Counted from the stretch's first letter, positions 1-6,400 are shown. The stretch is 9,494 bases of DNA from Burkholderiales bacterium (GCA_011390055.1 JAABTC010000046.1:1-9494), one strand, 5' to 3'. Program-made: numbers and translations. The notes: generated from the sequence alone by a model not told the origin.

Positions 1-952
1 CCAGCGGCGGCGCCTCCAGCACCGGCACCTTGGCCTCGCGGGCGATGTCGCGGATGCGCAGCGCCAGCAGGTCGGCGCCCTTGGCCAGCACCCGCGGGGC
101 GGCCATGGCATGCTCGTCGTACTTCAGCGCGACGGCATAGTGGGTCGGGTTCATCACCACCAGATCCGCACCCGGCACCGCGGCCAGCATGCGGCGCTTG
201 CCGCGCTCGCGCATCAAGGCGCGCATCTTGCTCTTGACCTCGACGTTGCCCTCGAGCTGTTTGAACTCTTCCTTCTGCTCCTGGTGGCTCATCTTCAGGC
301 GGTCCTGCAGGCGCTTGCGCTGCCACGGAACGTCGATCAGCGCGAACACCGCCAGGAGCCCCAGCAACCACATCAGCCCGCTTCGCAGGATCCCTGCGGC
401 CTGGGCCAGCGCTGTCGGCAACGGAACTTCGAGCGTGGCCACGAACGACGGCAGCTGCGCCTGCAGGTACAGCGCACCGAGGCTGCCCAACAGCAGGCAG
501 AGCAGGCAGGCTTTCAAGGTTTCGCCCAGCTGGTGCTTCGAGAACATGCGCCCGAGGCCGCTCAGCGGGTCGAGCTTGCCGAAGTTGGGCAGCGTGGGCT
601 TGAGGGTCCAGTTCCAGCCGCCCGCGGCGATGCCGGCGGCCAGGGCCACGCCGACGGTGAGGCCGCCGAGCGGCAGCACCACCCACAGCACCTTCAGGCC
701 CAGTTCACCCAGGCGCACCAGCATCGCATCGGGCGCGGCCAGCAGCGGGGCGTCGAAGCGCAGGCCGTCGGCCAGCAGGTTCTTCAGCCAGCCTGCGAGC
801 GCGGGCGCCAGCGCGGCCAGCAGCAAGCCCGCGGCGGCCATCGCACCGAAGTGGCCCAGGTCGCGCGAGCGGGCGACCTGGCCGTCCTCCCGCGCCTTCT
901 TGAGCTTGCGCTCGGAGGCGGGCAGGTTGCGGTCTTGGGCAGAGTCGGCCAT
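1..952 (-). CDS. flhB: FlhB, flagellar type III export switch protein (partial, C-terminus missing)
   Basis: FlhB is an inner-membrane part of the flagellar export gate. It switches the machine from rod/hook export to filament export after cutting itself. The visible 317 residues begin MADSAQDRNLPASERKLKKAREDGQVARS, the typical FlhB start with a charged N-terminus. Four hydrophobic stretches follow, then the cytoplasmic linker (LKMSHQEQKEEFKQLEGNVEVKSKMR). The autocleavage motif N-P-T-H is at residues 268-271, one position from Salmonella N269/P270, followed by the conserved YAVALKY and LEAPPL segments. About 60 residues of the usual ~380 lie beyond the left edge. The ATG at 952 gives the family N-terminus; a nearby ATG at 963 is out of frame. 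No strong ribosome site is visible. The gene is separated from cheY by a 650-bp repeat region, so it probably has its own promoter. Family assignment is firm. Confidence 0.97.
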   Translation of the reverse strand, partial: MADSAQDRNLPASERKLKKAREDGQVARSRDLGHFGAMAAAGLLLAALAPALAGWLKNLLADGLRFDAPLLAAPDAMLVRLGELGLKVLWVVLPLGGLTVGVALAAGIAAGGWNWTLKPTLPNFGKLDPLSGLGRMFSKHQLGETLKACLLCLLLGSLGALYLQAQLPSFVATLEVPLPTALAQAAGILRSGLMWLLGLLAVFALIDVPWQRKRLQDRLKMSHQEQKEEFKQLEGNVEVKSKMRALMRERGKRRMLAAVPGADLVVMNPTHYAVALKYDEHAMAAPRVLAKGADLLALRIRDIAREAKVPVLEAPPL

Positions 953-1047
953 GGGTGTGCCATGGTGATGCGACGGGCGCCGAACTTGAGCCGGATAAGC
1001 GGGGGTTTCGGGGTGCTTCTGCTTTTTCCTTGCGCTGGTGGACGCTG
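953..1047 (-). promoter_or_regulatory. flhB leader / probable promoter region
   Basis: This is the only non-repeat sequence upstream of flhB, so the flhB promoter should lie here or inside the adjacent repeat element. Reading the minus strand it contains an AAGGAAAAA run, then CTTATCCGG and TCAAGTTC (982-989). The latter resembles a sigma-28 -35 box, but no GCCGATAA-like -10 lies 11 bases further on. E. coli flhB is a class II gene activated by FlhDC; I cannot identify an FlhDC box here by eye. The assignment rests mainly on position. Confidence 0.3.
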
Positions 1048-1288
1048 GCAAGGCCGGTGCAGGGCGGCCGCCGGGCGCTTCGCTGAGACGGTCGCTGCGT
1101 TGCAGCGACTGCGCTGCGGTGCTCGGTCTCGTGGCCCCGTGGCCGAACTCGCTGCGTTCGCTGCACTCACTGCGCTCGAACAGCCGCCACGAGTCAGAGC
1201 ACGAAGCGCGCTGCGCGCGCGGACCACGAGCCCTGCGCTCCTCGCCGTCTCAGAGGCGCGCCCGGCGGCAGCCCCGCCCCGACCTTGC
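1048..1288. mobile_element. MITE-like palindromic element A
   Basis: A non-coding element of 241 bp is bounded by imperfect terminal inverted repeats of 44 bp (1048-1091 and 1245-1288). By hand alignment they differ at about 7 positions; both begin GCAAGG and share CCGCCGGGCG and CTGAGACGG. The interior holds a perfect small hairpin, CGCTGC-GTT-GCAGCG (1093-1107), and a core CACGAAGCGCGCTGCGCGCG (1200-1219) that recurs inverted in element B. There is no transposase ORF; the open frames across it are GC-driven. A short non-autonomous transposable element or a large REP/BIME-type repeat would both fit. No target-site duplication was recognised. Its position between cheY and flhB may insulate the two transcription units. 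Confidence 0.6.
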
Positions 1289-1337
1289 GGGCAGCAGCGT
1301 CACGCGCGAACCTTCTTCGCGGGTCACCAACGTCTCG

Positions 1338-1572
1338 GCAAGTCTGCGGGCCGGTCAGCGCCGGGGTGAGTCATGCGATCGGCGAGGAGCGCAGCACCGA
1401 GGTCGGCGCGCGCAGCGCGCTTCGTGATCTGACTCGCCGCAACTGTTCGACCACAGCGAACGCAGTGAGCGGCGGGAGTTTTGCGGCGCGACCTCGGTGC
1501 GAGCACCGCAGCGGACCCCGCGCAGCGGGGCGTCGCATCCGATCCCCGGCGCTGGCCGGCCCGCGGGCTTGC
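1338..1572. mobile_element. MITE-like palindromic element B, related to element A
   Basis: This 235-bp element has 29-bp terminal inverted repeats (1338-1366 and 1544-1572) with 3 mismatches by hand alignment. They begin GCAAG, as in element A, and end in CAGCGCCGGGG. Further in, GCACCGAGGTCG (1394-1405) is mirrored exactly at 1489-1500, so most of the element can fold into one long imperfect hairpin. A perfect hairpin CCCCGC-GCA-GCGGGG sits at 1516-1530. The segment 1381-1513, read on the minus strand, aligns along most of its length with 1112-1246 of element A. It begins 30 bp past the cheY stop codon and could act as a transcription barrier for cheY. It has no coding capacity of its own. 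Confidence 0.62.
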
Positions 1573-1602
1573 TTGCGCACACGCCTCTGACACGAACCAA
1601 AA

Positions 1603-2001
1603 TTACGCCGCCGCCGTCACCTTCAACATGATCTTCTGCACCTTCTCCTCGAGCGTCGCCTTCGTGAACGGCTTGACGATGTAGCCCGCGGCGCCGCTCT
1701 GGGCTGCCAGCACGATGTCTTCCTTGCGCGCTTCGGCCGTGACCATCAGCACGGGAATGTGCTTGAGGGCGTCGTCGGCCTTGCAGGCCTTGAGCAGCTC
1801 GAAGCCGTTCATGTTGGGCATGTTGATGTCGGAGACGATGAAGTCGAATTTCTGCGCCTTCAACATGCGCAGCGCAACCGCGCCGTCTTCGGCCTCCTCG
1901 ACGTTCTGGCAGCCCATTTCCTTCAACAAGCCGCGCACGATGCGGCGCATGGTGGAGAAGTCGTCGACGACGAGAAAGCTGAGATCGGTGTTGGTGCTCA
2001 T
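1603..2001 (-). CDS. cheY: CheY, chemotaxis response regulator
   Basis: This is a single-domain receiver of 132 residues. CheA phosphorylates it, and CheY-P binds FliM/FliN to change motor rotation. The active-site set is complete: acidic pair D13/D14, phospho-acceptor D58 (SDINMPNMNG), T88, Y107 and K110. Each is one position later than E. coli D12/D13, D57, T87, Y106 and K109. Y107 and the adjoining KPF loop fit a motor-type CheY rather than a generic receiver. There is no output domain. The ATG at 2001 gives MSTNTDLSFLVVDD and lies 30 bp after the motB stop, so the gene may be co-transcribed with motAB. A sigma-28-like promoter overlapping the motB stop suggests it also has its own start. 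No cheZ follows it; repeats do. Confidence 0.97.
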   Translation of the reverse strand: MSTNTDLSFLVVDDFSTMRRIVRGLLKEMGCQNVEEAEDGAVALRMLKAQKFDFIVSDINMPNMNGFELLKACKADDALKHIPVLMVTAEARKEDIVLAAQSGAAGYIVKPFTKATLEEKVQKIMLKVTAAA

Positions 2002-2031
2002 GGTGGCGGTCTCGACAGAACGGATGAGGGC

Positions 2032-2058
2032 TTATCGGACGCTGGCAGCGGGACTTGA
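2032..2058 (-). promoter_or_regulatory. Probable sigma-28 (FliA) promoter for cheY
   Basis: On the minus strand TCAAGTCC (2051-2058), exactly 11 bases (2040-2050) and TCCGATAA (2032-2039) match the FliA layout TAAAGTTT-N11-GCCGATAA. The -10 box differs at one base, and the -35 keeps the T-AAGT pattern seen in the motA promoter of this window. The TAA of the -10 box is the motB stop codon. Transcription would begin near 2025, about 25 bases ahead of the cheY ATG. The match is seen directly; activity is inferred. Confidence 0.6.
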
Positions 2059-3027
2059 CGCCGCCGTCCGCGCACCGACAGCGGGAACCGCGTCAGGTGA
2101 CGCAGCAGGGGCTTCAGGCTGGGGGGGGCGCACGCCGATCGACTGCGCCACCTCGGGCGCCGTGCGCAACACGCGGTCCTCGGCCTCGCGGTTCATCACG
2201 ATGATGCTGATGCGCCGGTTCGCGGGGCTGTTGGGATCGACCGCGTCGAACAGGGTGCTGGAGGCCAGACCCTGCACACGCAGCACGCGCGTTTCGGCCA
2301 TGCCGCCAGCCAGCAGCTCGCGTCGCGACGCGTTGGCGCGGTCGGCCGAAAGTTCCCAATTGCTGTAGCCGCGTTCTCCCGCCGAGAAGGGTTGGGCATC
2401 GGTGTGGCCTTCCAGCGTCAGGTGGTTGGGCACGCTGCCCAGCACGGTGCCGATCTCGCGCAGCAGCTCGCGCATGTAGGGCTGCACCACGGCTGAACCG
2501 CTGGCGAACATCGGCCGGTTGTGTTGGTCGGCGATCTGGATGCGCAGCCCGTCGCGGGTCATGTCGAGCTGCAGCTGGGCGGCCATGGGCGCCAGCTTCG
2601 GGCTCTCGGCAATCACCTTCTCGACCTTCTTCTTCAGATCTTCCAGGCGCGCGATCTCGGCGCGCACCTGTTCCTGGCTGAGCGCCTGCAGGTTCACGGT
2701 GTCGCGCTTGGCTTCGATGTCGCCGCGCTTGACCTGCCCGGTGGTGCGCGTGATGTCCTGTCCGCCGCCCCTGATCAGGTGCGACGAATCGCCCGATCCC
2801 GAGCCGCCGAGCATCGCCACCTTCAAGGGCGACTGGAAGTAGTCGGCGATGCCCTTCTTGTCGCCTTCGGTGGTCGAACCGAGCAGCCACATGAGCAGGA
2901 AGAAGGCCATCATCGCGGTGACGAAGTCGGCGTAGGCGATCTTCCAGGCGCCGCCATGGTGACCATGGCCGCCCTTCTTGATCTTCTTGATGATGATCGG
3001 CTGGAGCTTCTTGGCATCACCCGCCAT
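2032..3027 (-). CDS. motB: MotB, flagellar stator protein with peptidoglycan-binding domain
   Basis: MotB pairs with MotA to form the proton-driven stator and anchors it to peptidoglycan. The 331-residue protein has a short basic N-terminus (KKIKKGGHGHHGGAWK). One transmembrane helix follows (about residues 28-50, AYADFVTAMMAFFLLMWLLGS) and contains the proton-carrying aspartate D34, matching E. coli D32. A linker comes next, then an OmpA-like domain at about residues 165-285, seen in NRPMF (170), GHTD (207-210) and NRRISIIVMN (270-279). The last 40 residues are an Ala/Pro-rich tail, making it slightly longer than E. coli MotB (308). The ATG at 3027 follows a strong Shine-Dalgarno overlapping the motA stop, so the two are very likely translationally coupled. 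The aspartate context and histidine-rich N-terminus do not suggest a sodium-type PomB. Confidence 0.97.
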   Translation of the reverse strand: MAGDAKKLQPIIIKKIKKGGHGHHGGAWKIAYADFVTAMMAFFLLMWLLGSTTEGDKKGIADYFQSPLKVAMLGGSGSGDSSHLIRGGGQDITRTTGQVKRGDIEAKRDTVNLQALSQEQVRAEIARLEDLKKKVEKVIAESPKLAPMAAQLQLDMTRDGLRIQIADQHNRPMFASGSAVVQPYMRELLREIGTVLGSVPNHLTLEGHTDAQPFSAGERGYSNWELSADRANASRRELLAGGMAETRVLRVQGLASSTLFDAVDPNSPANRRISIIVMNREAEDRVLRTAPEVAQSIGVRPPQPEAPAASPDAVPAVGARTAASSPAASVR

Positions 3028-3033
3028 GCGTCA

Positions 3034-3040
3034 CTCCTTT
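3034..3040 (-). promoter_or_regulatory. motB ribosome binding site overlapping the motA stop
   Basis: Minus-strand AAAGGAG lies 6 bases ahead of the motB ATG and overlaps the first base region of the motA TGA codon (3040-3042). It is the best Shine-Dalgarno in the window and fixes the motB start. The overlap implies that ribosomes finishing motA re-initiate on motB, which would help keep the stator subunits in ratio. Confidence 0.85.
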
Positions 3041-3903
3041 CAGGCCTTCTTGCCTTTGACGTGGCCTTCGAGTTCGGCGAAGGTCGGTCGCTCGGTCGAA
3101 TACAGCACCTTGCGACCGAACTCGACCGCGACCTGCGGCGCGTAGCCCTGCATCGAAGCGAGCAGGGTGGTCTTGATGCACTGCAGTTCCTTGCCGGCTT
3201 CGTCGACCTTCTGCTCCAGCAGGCCGGCCAGCGGCTCGGCGAAGGCGTAGGCCAGCAGGATGCCGAGGAACGTGCCGACCAAAGCCGAGCCGATCATCGC
3301 GCCGAGCACCGCTGGCGGCTGGCCGACCGAGCCCATGGTGTTGACGACCCCCAGCACCGCAGCCACGATGCCGAAGGCCGGCAGGCCGCCGGCCAGGCGC
3401 TGCAGCGCCGCCACGGCCGAATGCGCCTCGTGGTGGTGGGTCTCGATCTCGCTGTCCATCAGCGACTCGATCTCGTGCGCATTCAGGTTGCCCGAGACCA
3501 TCATGCGCAGGTAGTCGGTGATGAACTCGACCACATGGTGGTCACTGCCGACGCCGGGGTATTTCTTGAACAGCGGCGATTCGTGCGGTGTCTCGACGTC
3601 GTTCTCGATCGACATCAGGCCTTCCTTGCGCGCCTTCTGCAGGATGTCGTAGAGCAGCGCCATCAGCTCCATGTAGCGCGCCTTGGTGTACTTGCTGCTC
3701 TTGAAGCATTGGCCCAAGCCCTTGGCGGTGGCCTTCAGCACCTTGCTCTGGTTGTTGGCCAGGAAAGCACCCAGTGCGGCGCCGCCGATGGCCGCCATCT
3801 CGAACGGCAAGGCCTTCAGCACGACGCCGATGTTGCCGCCGTGGGCGATGAAGACGCCGAAAACGGCGCCCAGCGCGACGAGCCAACCGATGATGACGAA
3901 CAT
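3040..3903 (-). CDS. motA: MotA, flagellar stator proton-channel subunit
   Basis: MotA forms the ion channel and torque-generating ring around MotB in the inner membrane. The 287-residue protein opens with MFVIIGWLVALGAVFGVFIAHGG. It has a second hydrophobic segment at about 33-50, a large cytoplasmic loop, and two C-terminal membrane helices (about 172-192 and 199-222). Key residues align with E. coli MotA at a constant offset of 2: R92 and E100 (rotor contacts, R90/E98) and P175 and P224 (P173/P222). Length is near the usual 295. Minus-strand ATG 3903 gives the standard N-terminus, though no good Shine-Dalgarno is visible. It is first in motA-motB-cheY and preceded by a sigma-28 promoter. 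The family is certain. Confidence 0.98.
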   Translation of the reverse strand: MFVIIGWLVALGAVFGVFIAHGGNIGVVLKALPFEMAAIGGAALGAFLANNQSKVLKATAKGLGQCFKSSKYTKARYMELMALLYDILQKARKEGLMSIENDVETPHESPLFKKYPGVGSDHHVVEFITDYLRMMVSGNLNAHEIESLMDSEIETHHHEAHSAVAALQRLAGGLPAFGIVAAVLGVVNTMGSVGQPPAVLGAMIGSALVGTFLGILLAYAFAEPLAGLLEQKVDEAGKELQCIKTTLLASMQGYAPQVAVEFGRKVLYSTERPTFAELEGHVKGKKA

Positions 3904-3917
3904 GTGTGTAGGAAAAG

Positions 3918-3935
3918 CGCAGAACGGGGTCTGCG
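3918..3935 (-). other. Small hairpin in the motA 5' leader
   Basis: The leader predicted from the sigma-28 site contains CGCAGA-CCCCGT-TCTGCG, a perfect 6-bp stem with a 6-base loop. It starts roughly at the expected transcription start and ends 14 bases before the motA ATG. No Shine-Dalgarno lies between it and the ATG. It could stabilise the 5' end or modulate initiation; no function is shown. Confidence 0.4.
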
Positions 3936-3939
3936 TGAG

Positions 3940-3966
3940 CTATCGGCAAACCGTCGGTTTGCTTGA
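3940..3966 (-). promoter_or_regulatory. Sigma-28 (FliA) promoter of motA-motB
   Basis: On the minus strand TCAAGCAA (3959-3966), an 11-base spacer (3948-3958) and GCCGATAG (3940-3947) match the FliA consensus TAAAGTTT-N11-GCCGATAA, with 7 of 8 bases at -10. Transcription should start near 3933, giving a leader of about 30 bases. This agrees with the late (class III) expression of stator genes in enteric bacteria. Confidence 0.8.
3946..3962. repeat. 17-bp palindrome inside the motA promoter
   Basis: GCAAACC-GTC-GGTTTGC is a perfect 7-bp inverted repeat with a 3-bp centre. It spans the whole sigma-28 spacer, the first two bases of the -10 box and part of the -35 box. It lies in the 180-bp divergent region shared with the histidine kinase gene. 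It could be an operator for a dimeric regulator or a chance palindrome. Confidence 0.5.
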
Positions 3967-4083
3967 GCGAGTCTGTCGCCTGCGCTGGCGGCCGATCGCG
4001 CCAACAGGCCGGTGTTTGCCGGCCATCTGCGATCATTTGAGGCGTCGAACACCTCCCCGCGGGTCGCCCCAGCGCCGCCAACG

Positions 4084-6396
4084 ATGTCTTTTCCCTTTTC
4101 CAGTCTGCGCACCGCGAGCATCGGCAATCACCTCTTCCTGCTGGTGCTCGGCACGCTGCTGCCGGTGGTGCTGTTTGCCGCCGGGCTGGCCGTGGCGCAA
4201 GCCCGGCACGAACGCGCCACTTTCGAACGCGGCATGCACGACCGGGTCGTCGCGATCACCAGCGCCCTCGATGCCGAGCTGCGCGCCACCGTGGCGGTGC
4301 TGCAGACGCTGGCCGAGAGCCAGGCGCTCGCCGAGGACGACCTGCCGCGTTTCCATGGCTTGGCCCGGCGGGTCAAGGAGGTGCAACGCGACTGGGTGAC
4401 GGTGATCCTGGCGGGCCCGGACGGGCTGCAGCGCGTCAATGCCTCGCGGCCCTACGGTTCGGCCCCGCTGAACGTCGAGGAAAAGGCCAGTTTCGAGGCC
4501 GTGCTGCGCACGCTGCGGCCGGCCGTCGGCAGTCTTTCGTCGGGACCGAGCGGTCTGCGGCAGGCCTTCCCCGTGCGCATCCCGGTGCTGCGTGAGGGTC
4601 GACCCGTCTACGTGCTCAGCGCGGTCGTCGATCCGGCGGCCATTGCGCGCATCCTGGGTGAACAGGGCATGCCCGATGACTGGGTGGGCTCGGTGGTGGA
4701 CCTTCGGCTCCGACAGATCGCTCGCCTGCACCAGCGGAGTGTGCAGGTGGGGGTGACGGTCGCGCCTGCGTTTCACGCTGCACTCACCTCGGGCGCCACG
4801 GAAGGGGCCTACCGAGGTGCAACGCTCGAAGGCACGCCGTCGTACGTGACCTGGCGGCGCTCGGCGTTCAGCGGCTGGTCGGTGGGCATTGGCATTCCCG
4901 CCACGAGCGTGGAGGCCAGCGCATGGCGCGCCCTCATGCTCGGATTGCTGGGCGTGGGAATTTCACTGACGCTGGCGCTGCTGCTGGCGCGGCGGTTGGC
5001 CCGTCGCATCAGCGAACCGGTGGCGCTGCTCGCGAACCAGGCACGTGCATTGCGGCGCGGCGAGCACAGCTCGCCACTGCACACCACGCAACCCGAAGCG
5101 CCGAGCGTGCTACCCCCGCATGCGCCGGATCCGCTGGCCGATGCAACGCCGCCCGCGCCCGCCGCGCCTGCCCCGCCGAACCGGGTGATGCGCGAAGTAC
5201 GCGAGCTGCGGGAGTTGCGCGAACTCCAGCAGGCGCTTGACGATGCGGCGCAGGCCATGCAGGCCCTCAGCCGGGCACGATCGCAGGCTGAAGCCGCCAA
5301 CCGCGCAAAGGACGAATTTCTGGCCATGCTCGGTCACGAACTGCGCAACCCCTTGAGCGCCATCACCACCGCCGCGCAGGTGCTGCGCAGGCGACCCGAG
5401 GGCCCTCCGGCGATGATGGCGCAGGGCGTGTTGCAGCGGCAGACGGCGCACCTGACCAAGCTGGTCGACGACCTGCTCGACGCCAGCCGGGTCAGCCGCG
5501 GCAAGATTGCGCTCGAACGCCGACCGCTCGACTTCGCCGCGCTGGTGCAGCGGGTGGCCGTGCAGGTGGTTGGCGCCTCGCCCAGCCACCGGCTCGACCT
5601 GCGGCTCGACGCGGCCTGGGTCTCGGGCGACGACACACGGCTCGAGCAGATCGTGACCAACCTGCTGAGCAATGCAGTGCGCTACTCGCCCGAGGGCGGC
5701 GCGATCGCCGTGACGCTGGAGTGCGCAGACGACCGTGTACGCCTCACGGTGCGCGACGAAGGTGTCGGCATGGCCGCCGAGTTGCTGCCGCGCGTGTTCG
5801 ACCTTTTCGTGCAGGGCGAGCGTGGCGCGGCACGGTCGCAGGGCGGGCTGGGCATCGGTCTCACGCTCGCGTACCGGCTGGCCGAGCTGCACGACGGCTG
5901 GCTCGAGGCCCACAGCGAGGGGGAAGGCCGGGGCAGCATCTTCACGCTGACGCTGCCGTCCGTCCTGCCACTGGCAGCCAGCGGCATGGCGGTGCAAGCG
6001 GACCGCAGCGTGGCTGCGCGACCGCTGGCGCTGTTGCTGGTCGAAGACAACGACGACGGCCGCCGCATGCTGCGGGAGGTGCTCGAGGGCGAGGGGCACC
6101 GGGTGACCGAGGCCGCCGACGGCCTGCAGGCGCTGGAGCAGGCCGCGGCGGCAAGCTTCGACGCCGCGTTGATCGACATCGGACTGCCCGGGCTGGATGG
6201 GCTGGAGGTGGCGCGGAGGCTGCGCCACATGGGCCCGCGCTGGGCCGGCACGCTGCTGATCGCGATCACCGGCTACGGTGCGCCGCAGGACCACGACCGC
6301 AGCCGCGCTGCCGGCTTCGATCTGCACCTGGTCAAGCCGGTCGACGCCACCGGTCTGCTGCAGCAGGTGCAAAGCCTGTTGCGCCAGCCACGCTAG
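4084..6396 (+). CDS. Membrane hybrid sensor histidine kinase with C-terminal receiver
   Basis: The 770-residue protein has a helix at about 17-38, then a periplasmic sensor at 39-282. The sensor looks dCache-like (VNASRPYGSAPLN, AFPVRIPVLREGRPVYVLSAVVDP), but that assignment is tentative. A second helix (283-301) and a HAMP-like segment (RRISEPVALLANQARALRRGE) follow, then a Pro/Ala-rich linker and a coiled coil with RELRELREL. The HisKA H-box is HELRNPL with H418. The ATPase domain shows the N-box (N526, N530), G1 DEGVG (558-562) and G2 GGLGIG (587-592). The receiver has E654/D655, phospho-acceptor D698, T729 and K751, so both modules look active. No HPt or DNA-binding domain is present; the output partner is unknown. 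ATG 4084 puts TM1 near the N-terminus; a GTG at 4012 would add 24 residues. It is divergent from motA and convergent with flhC, so a motility role is suggested by position only. Confidence 0.93.
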   Translation: MSFPFSSLRTASIGNHLFLLVLGTLLPVVLFAAGLAVAQARHERATFERGMHDRVVAITSALDAELRATVAVLQTLAESQALAEDDLPRFHGLARRVKEVQRDWVTVILAGPDGLQRVNASRPYGSAPLNVEEKASFEAVLRTLRPAVGSLSSGPSGLRQAFPVRIPVLREGRPVYVLSAVVDPAAIARILGEQGMPDDWVGSVVDLRLRQIARLHQRSVQVGVTVAPAFHAALTSGATEGAYRGATLEGTPSYVTWRRSAFSGWSVGIGIPATSVEASAWRALMLGLLGVGISLTLALLLARRLARRISEPVALLANQARALRRGEHSSPLHTTQPEAPSVLPPHAPDPLADATPPAPAAPAPPNRVMREVRELRELRELQQALDDAAQAMQALSRARSQAEAANRAKDEFLAMLGHELRNPLSAITTAAQVLRRRPEGPPAMMAQGVLQRQTAHLTKLVDDLLDASRVSRGKIALERRPLDFAALVQRVAVQVVGASPSHRLDLRLDAAWVSGDDTRLEQIVTNLLSNAVRYSPEGGAIAVTLECADDRVRLTVRDEGVGMAAELLPRVFDLFVQGERGAARSQGGLGIGLTLAYRLAELHDGWLEAHSEGEGRGSIFTLTLPSVLPLAASGMAVQADRSVAARPLALLLVEDNDDGRRMLREVLEGEGHRVTEAADGLQALEQAAAASFDAALIDIGLPGLDGLEVARRLRHMGPRWAGTLLIAITGYGAPQDHDRSRAAGFDLHLVKPVDATGLLQQVQSLLRQPR

Positions 6397-6400
6397 GCGC

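Noticed and set aside
110..1369. A 419-codon plus-strand open frame over flhB and the repeat region
   Set aside because: It lies antisense to flhB, its translation is low-complexity Gln/Arg/Ala, and it runs through palindromic repeats; it is a GC-bias shadow.
1048..1572. CRISPR array
   Set aside because: There are only two copies, in palindromic form and about 240 bp long, with no regular short repeats and spacers.
1038..1600. Several 60-130 codon frames in the gap between flhB and cheY on both strands
   Set aside because: They share repeated peptides such as RSALRA because they cross the palindromic elements; no start has a ribosome site and none resembles CheZ.
2521..3966. A 481-codon plus-strand open frame antisense to motB and motA
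   Set aside because: Stators are unmistakable on the other strand; this frame is a composition artefact rich in His/Gln/Leu with no family signature.
4012..4083. GTG start extending the kinase by 24 residues
   Set aside because: The extension has no recognisable signal or helix; ATG 4084 places the first membrane helix near the N-terminus as is usual. It cannot be fully excluded because neither start has a good ribosome site.
5110..6372. A 420-codon minus-strand open frame antisense to the kinase
   Set aside because: The plus strand encodes complete HisKA, ATPase and receiver motifs; the antisense product has none.
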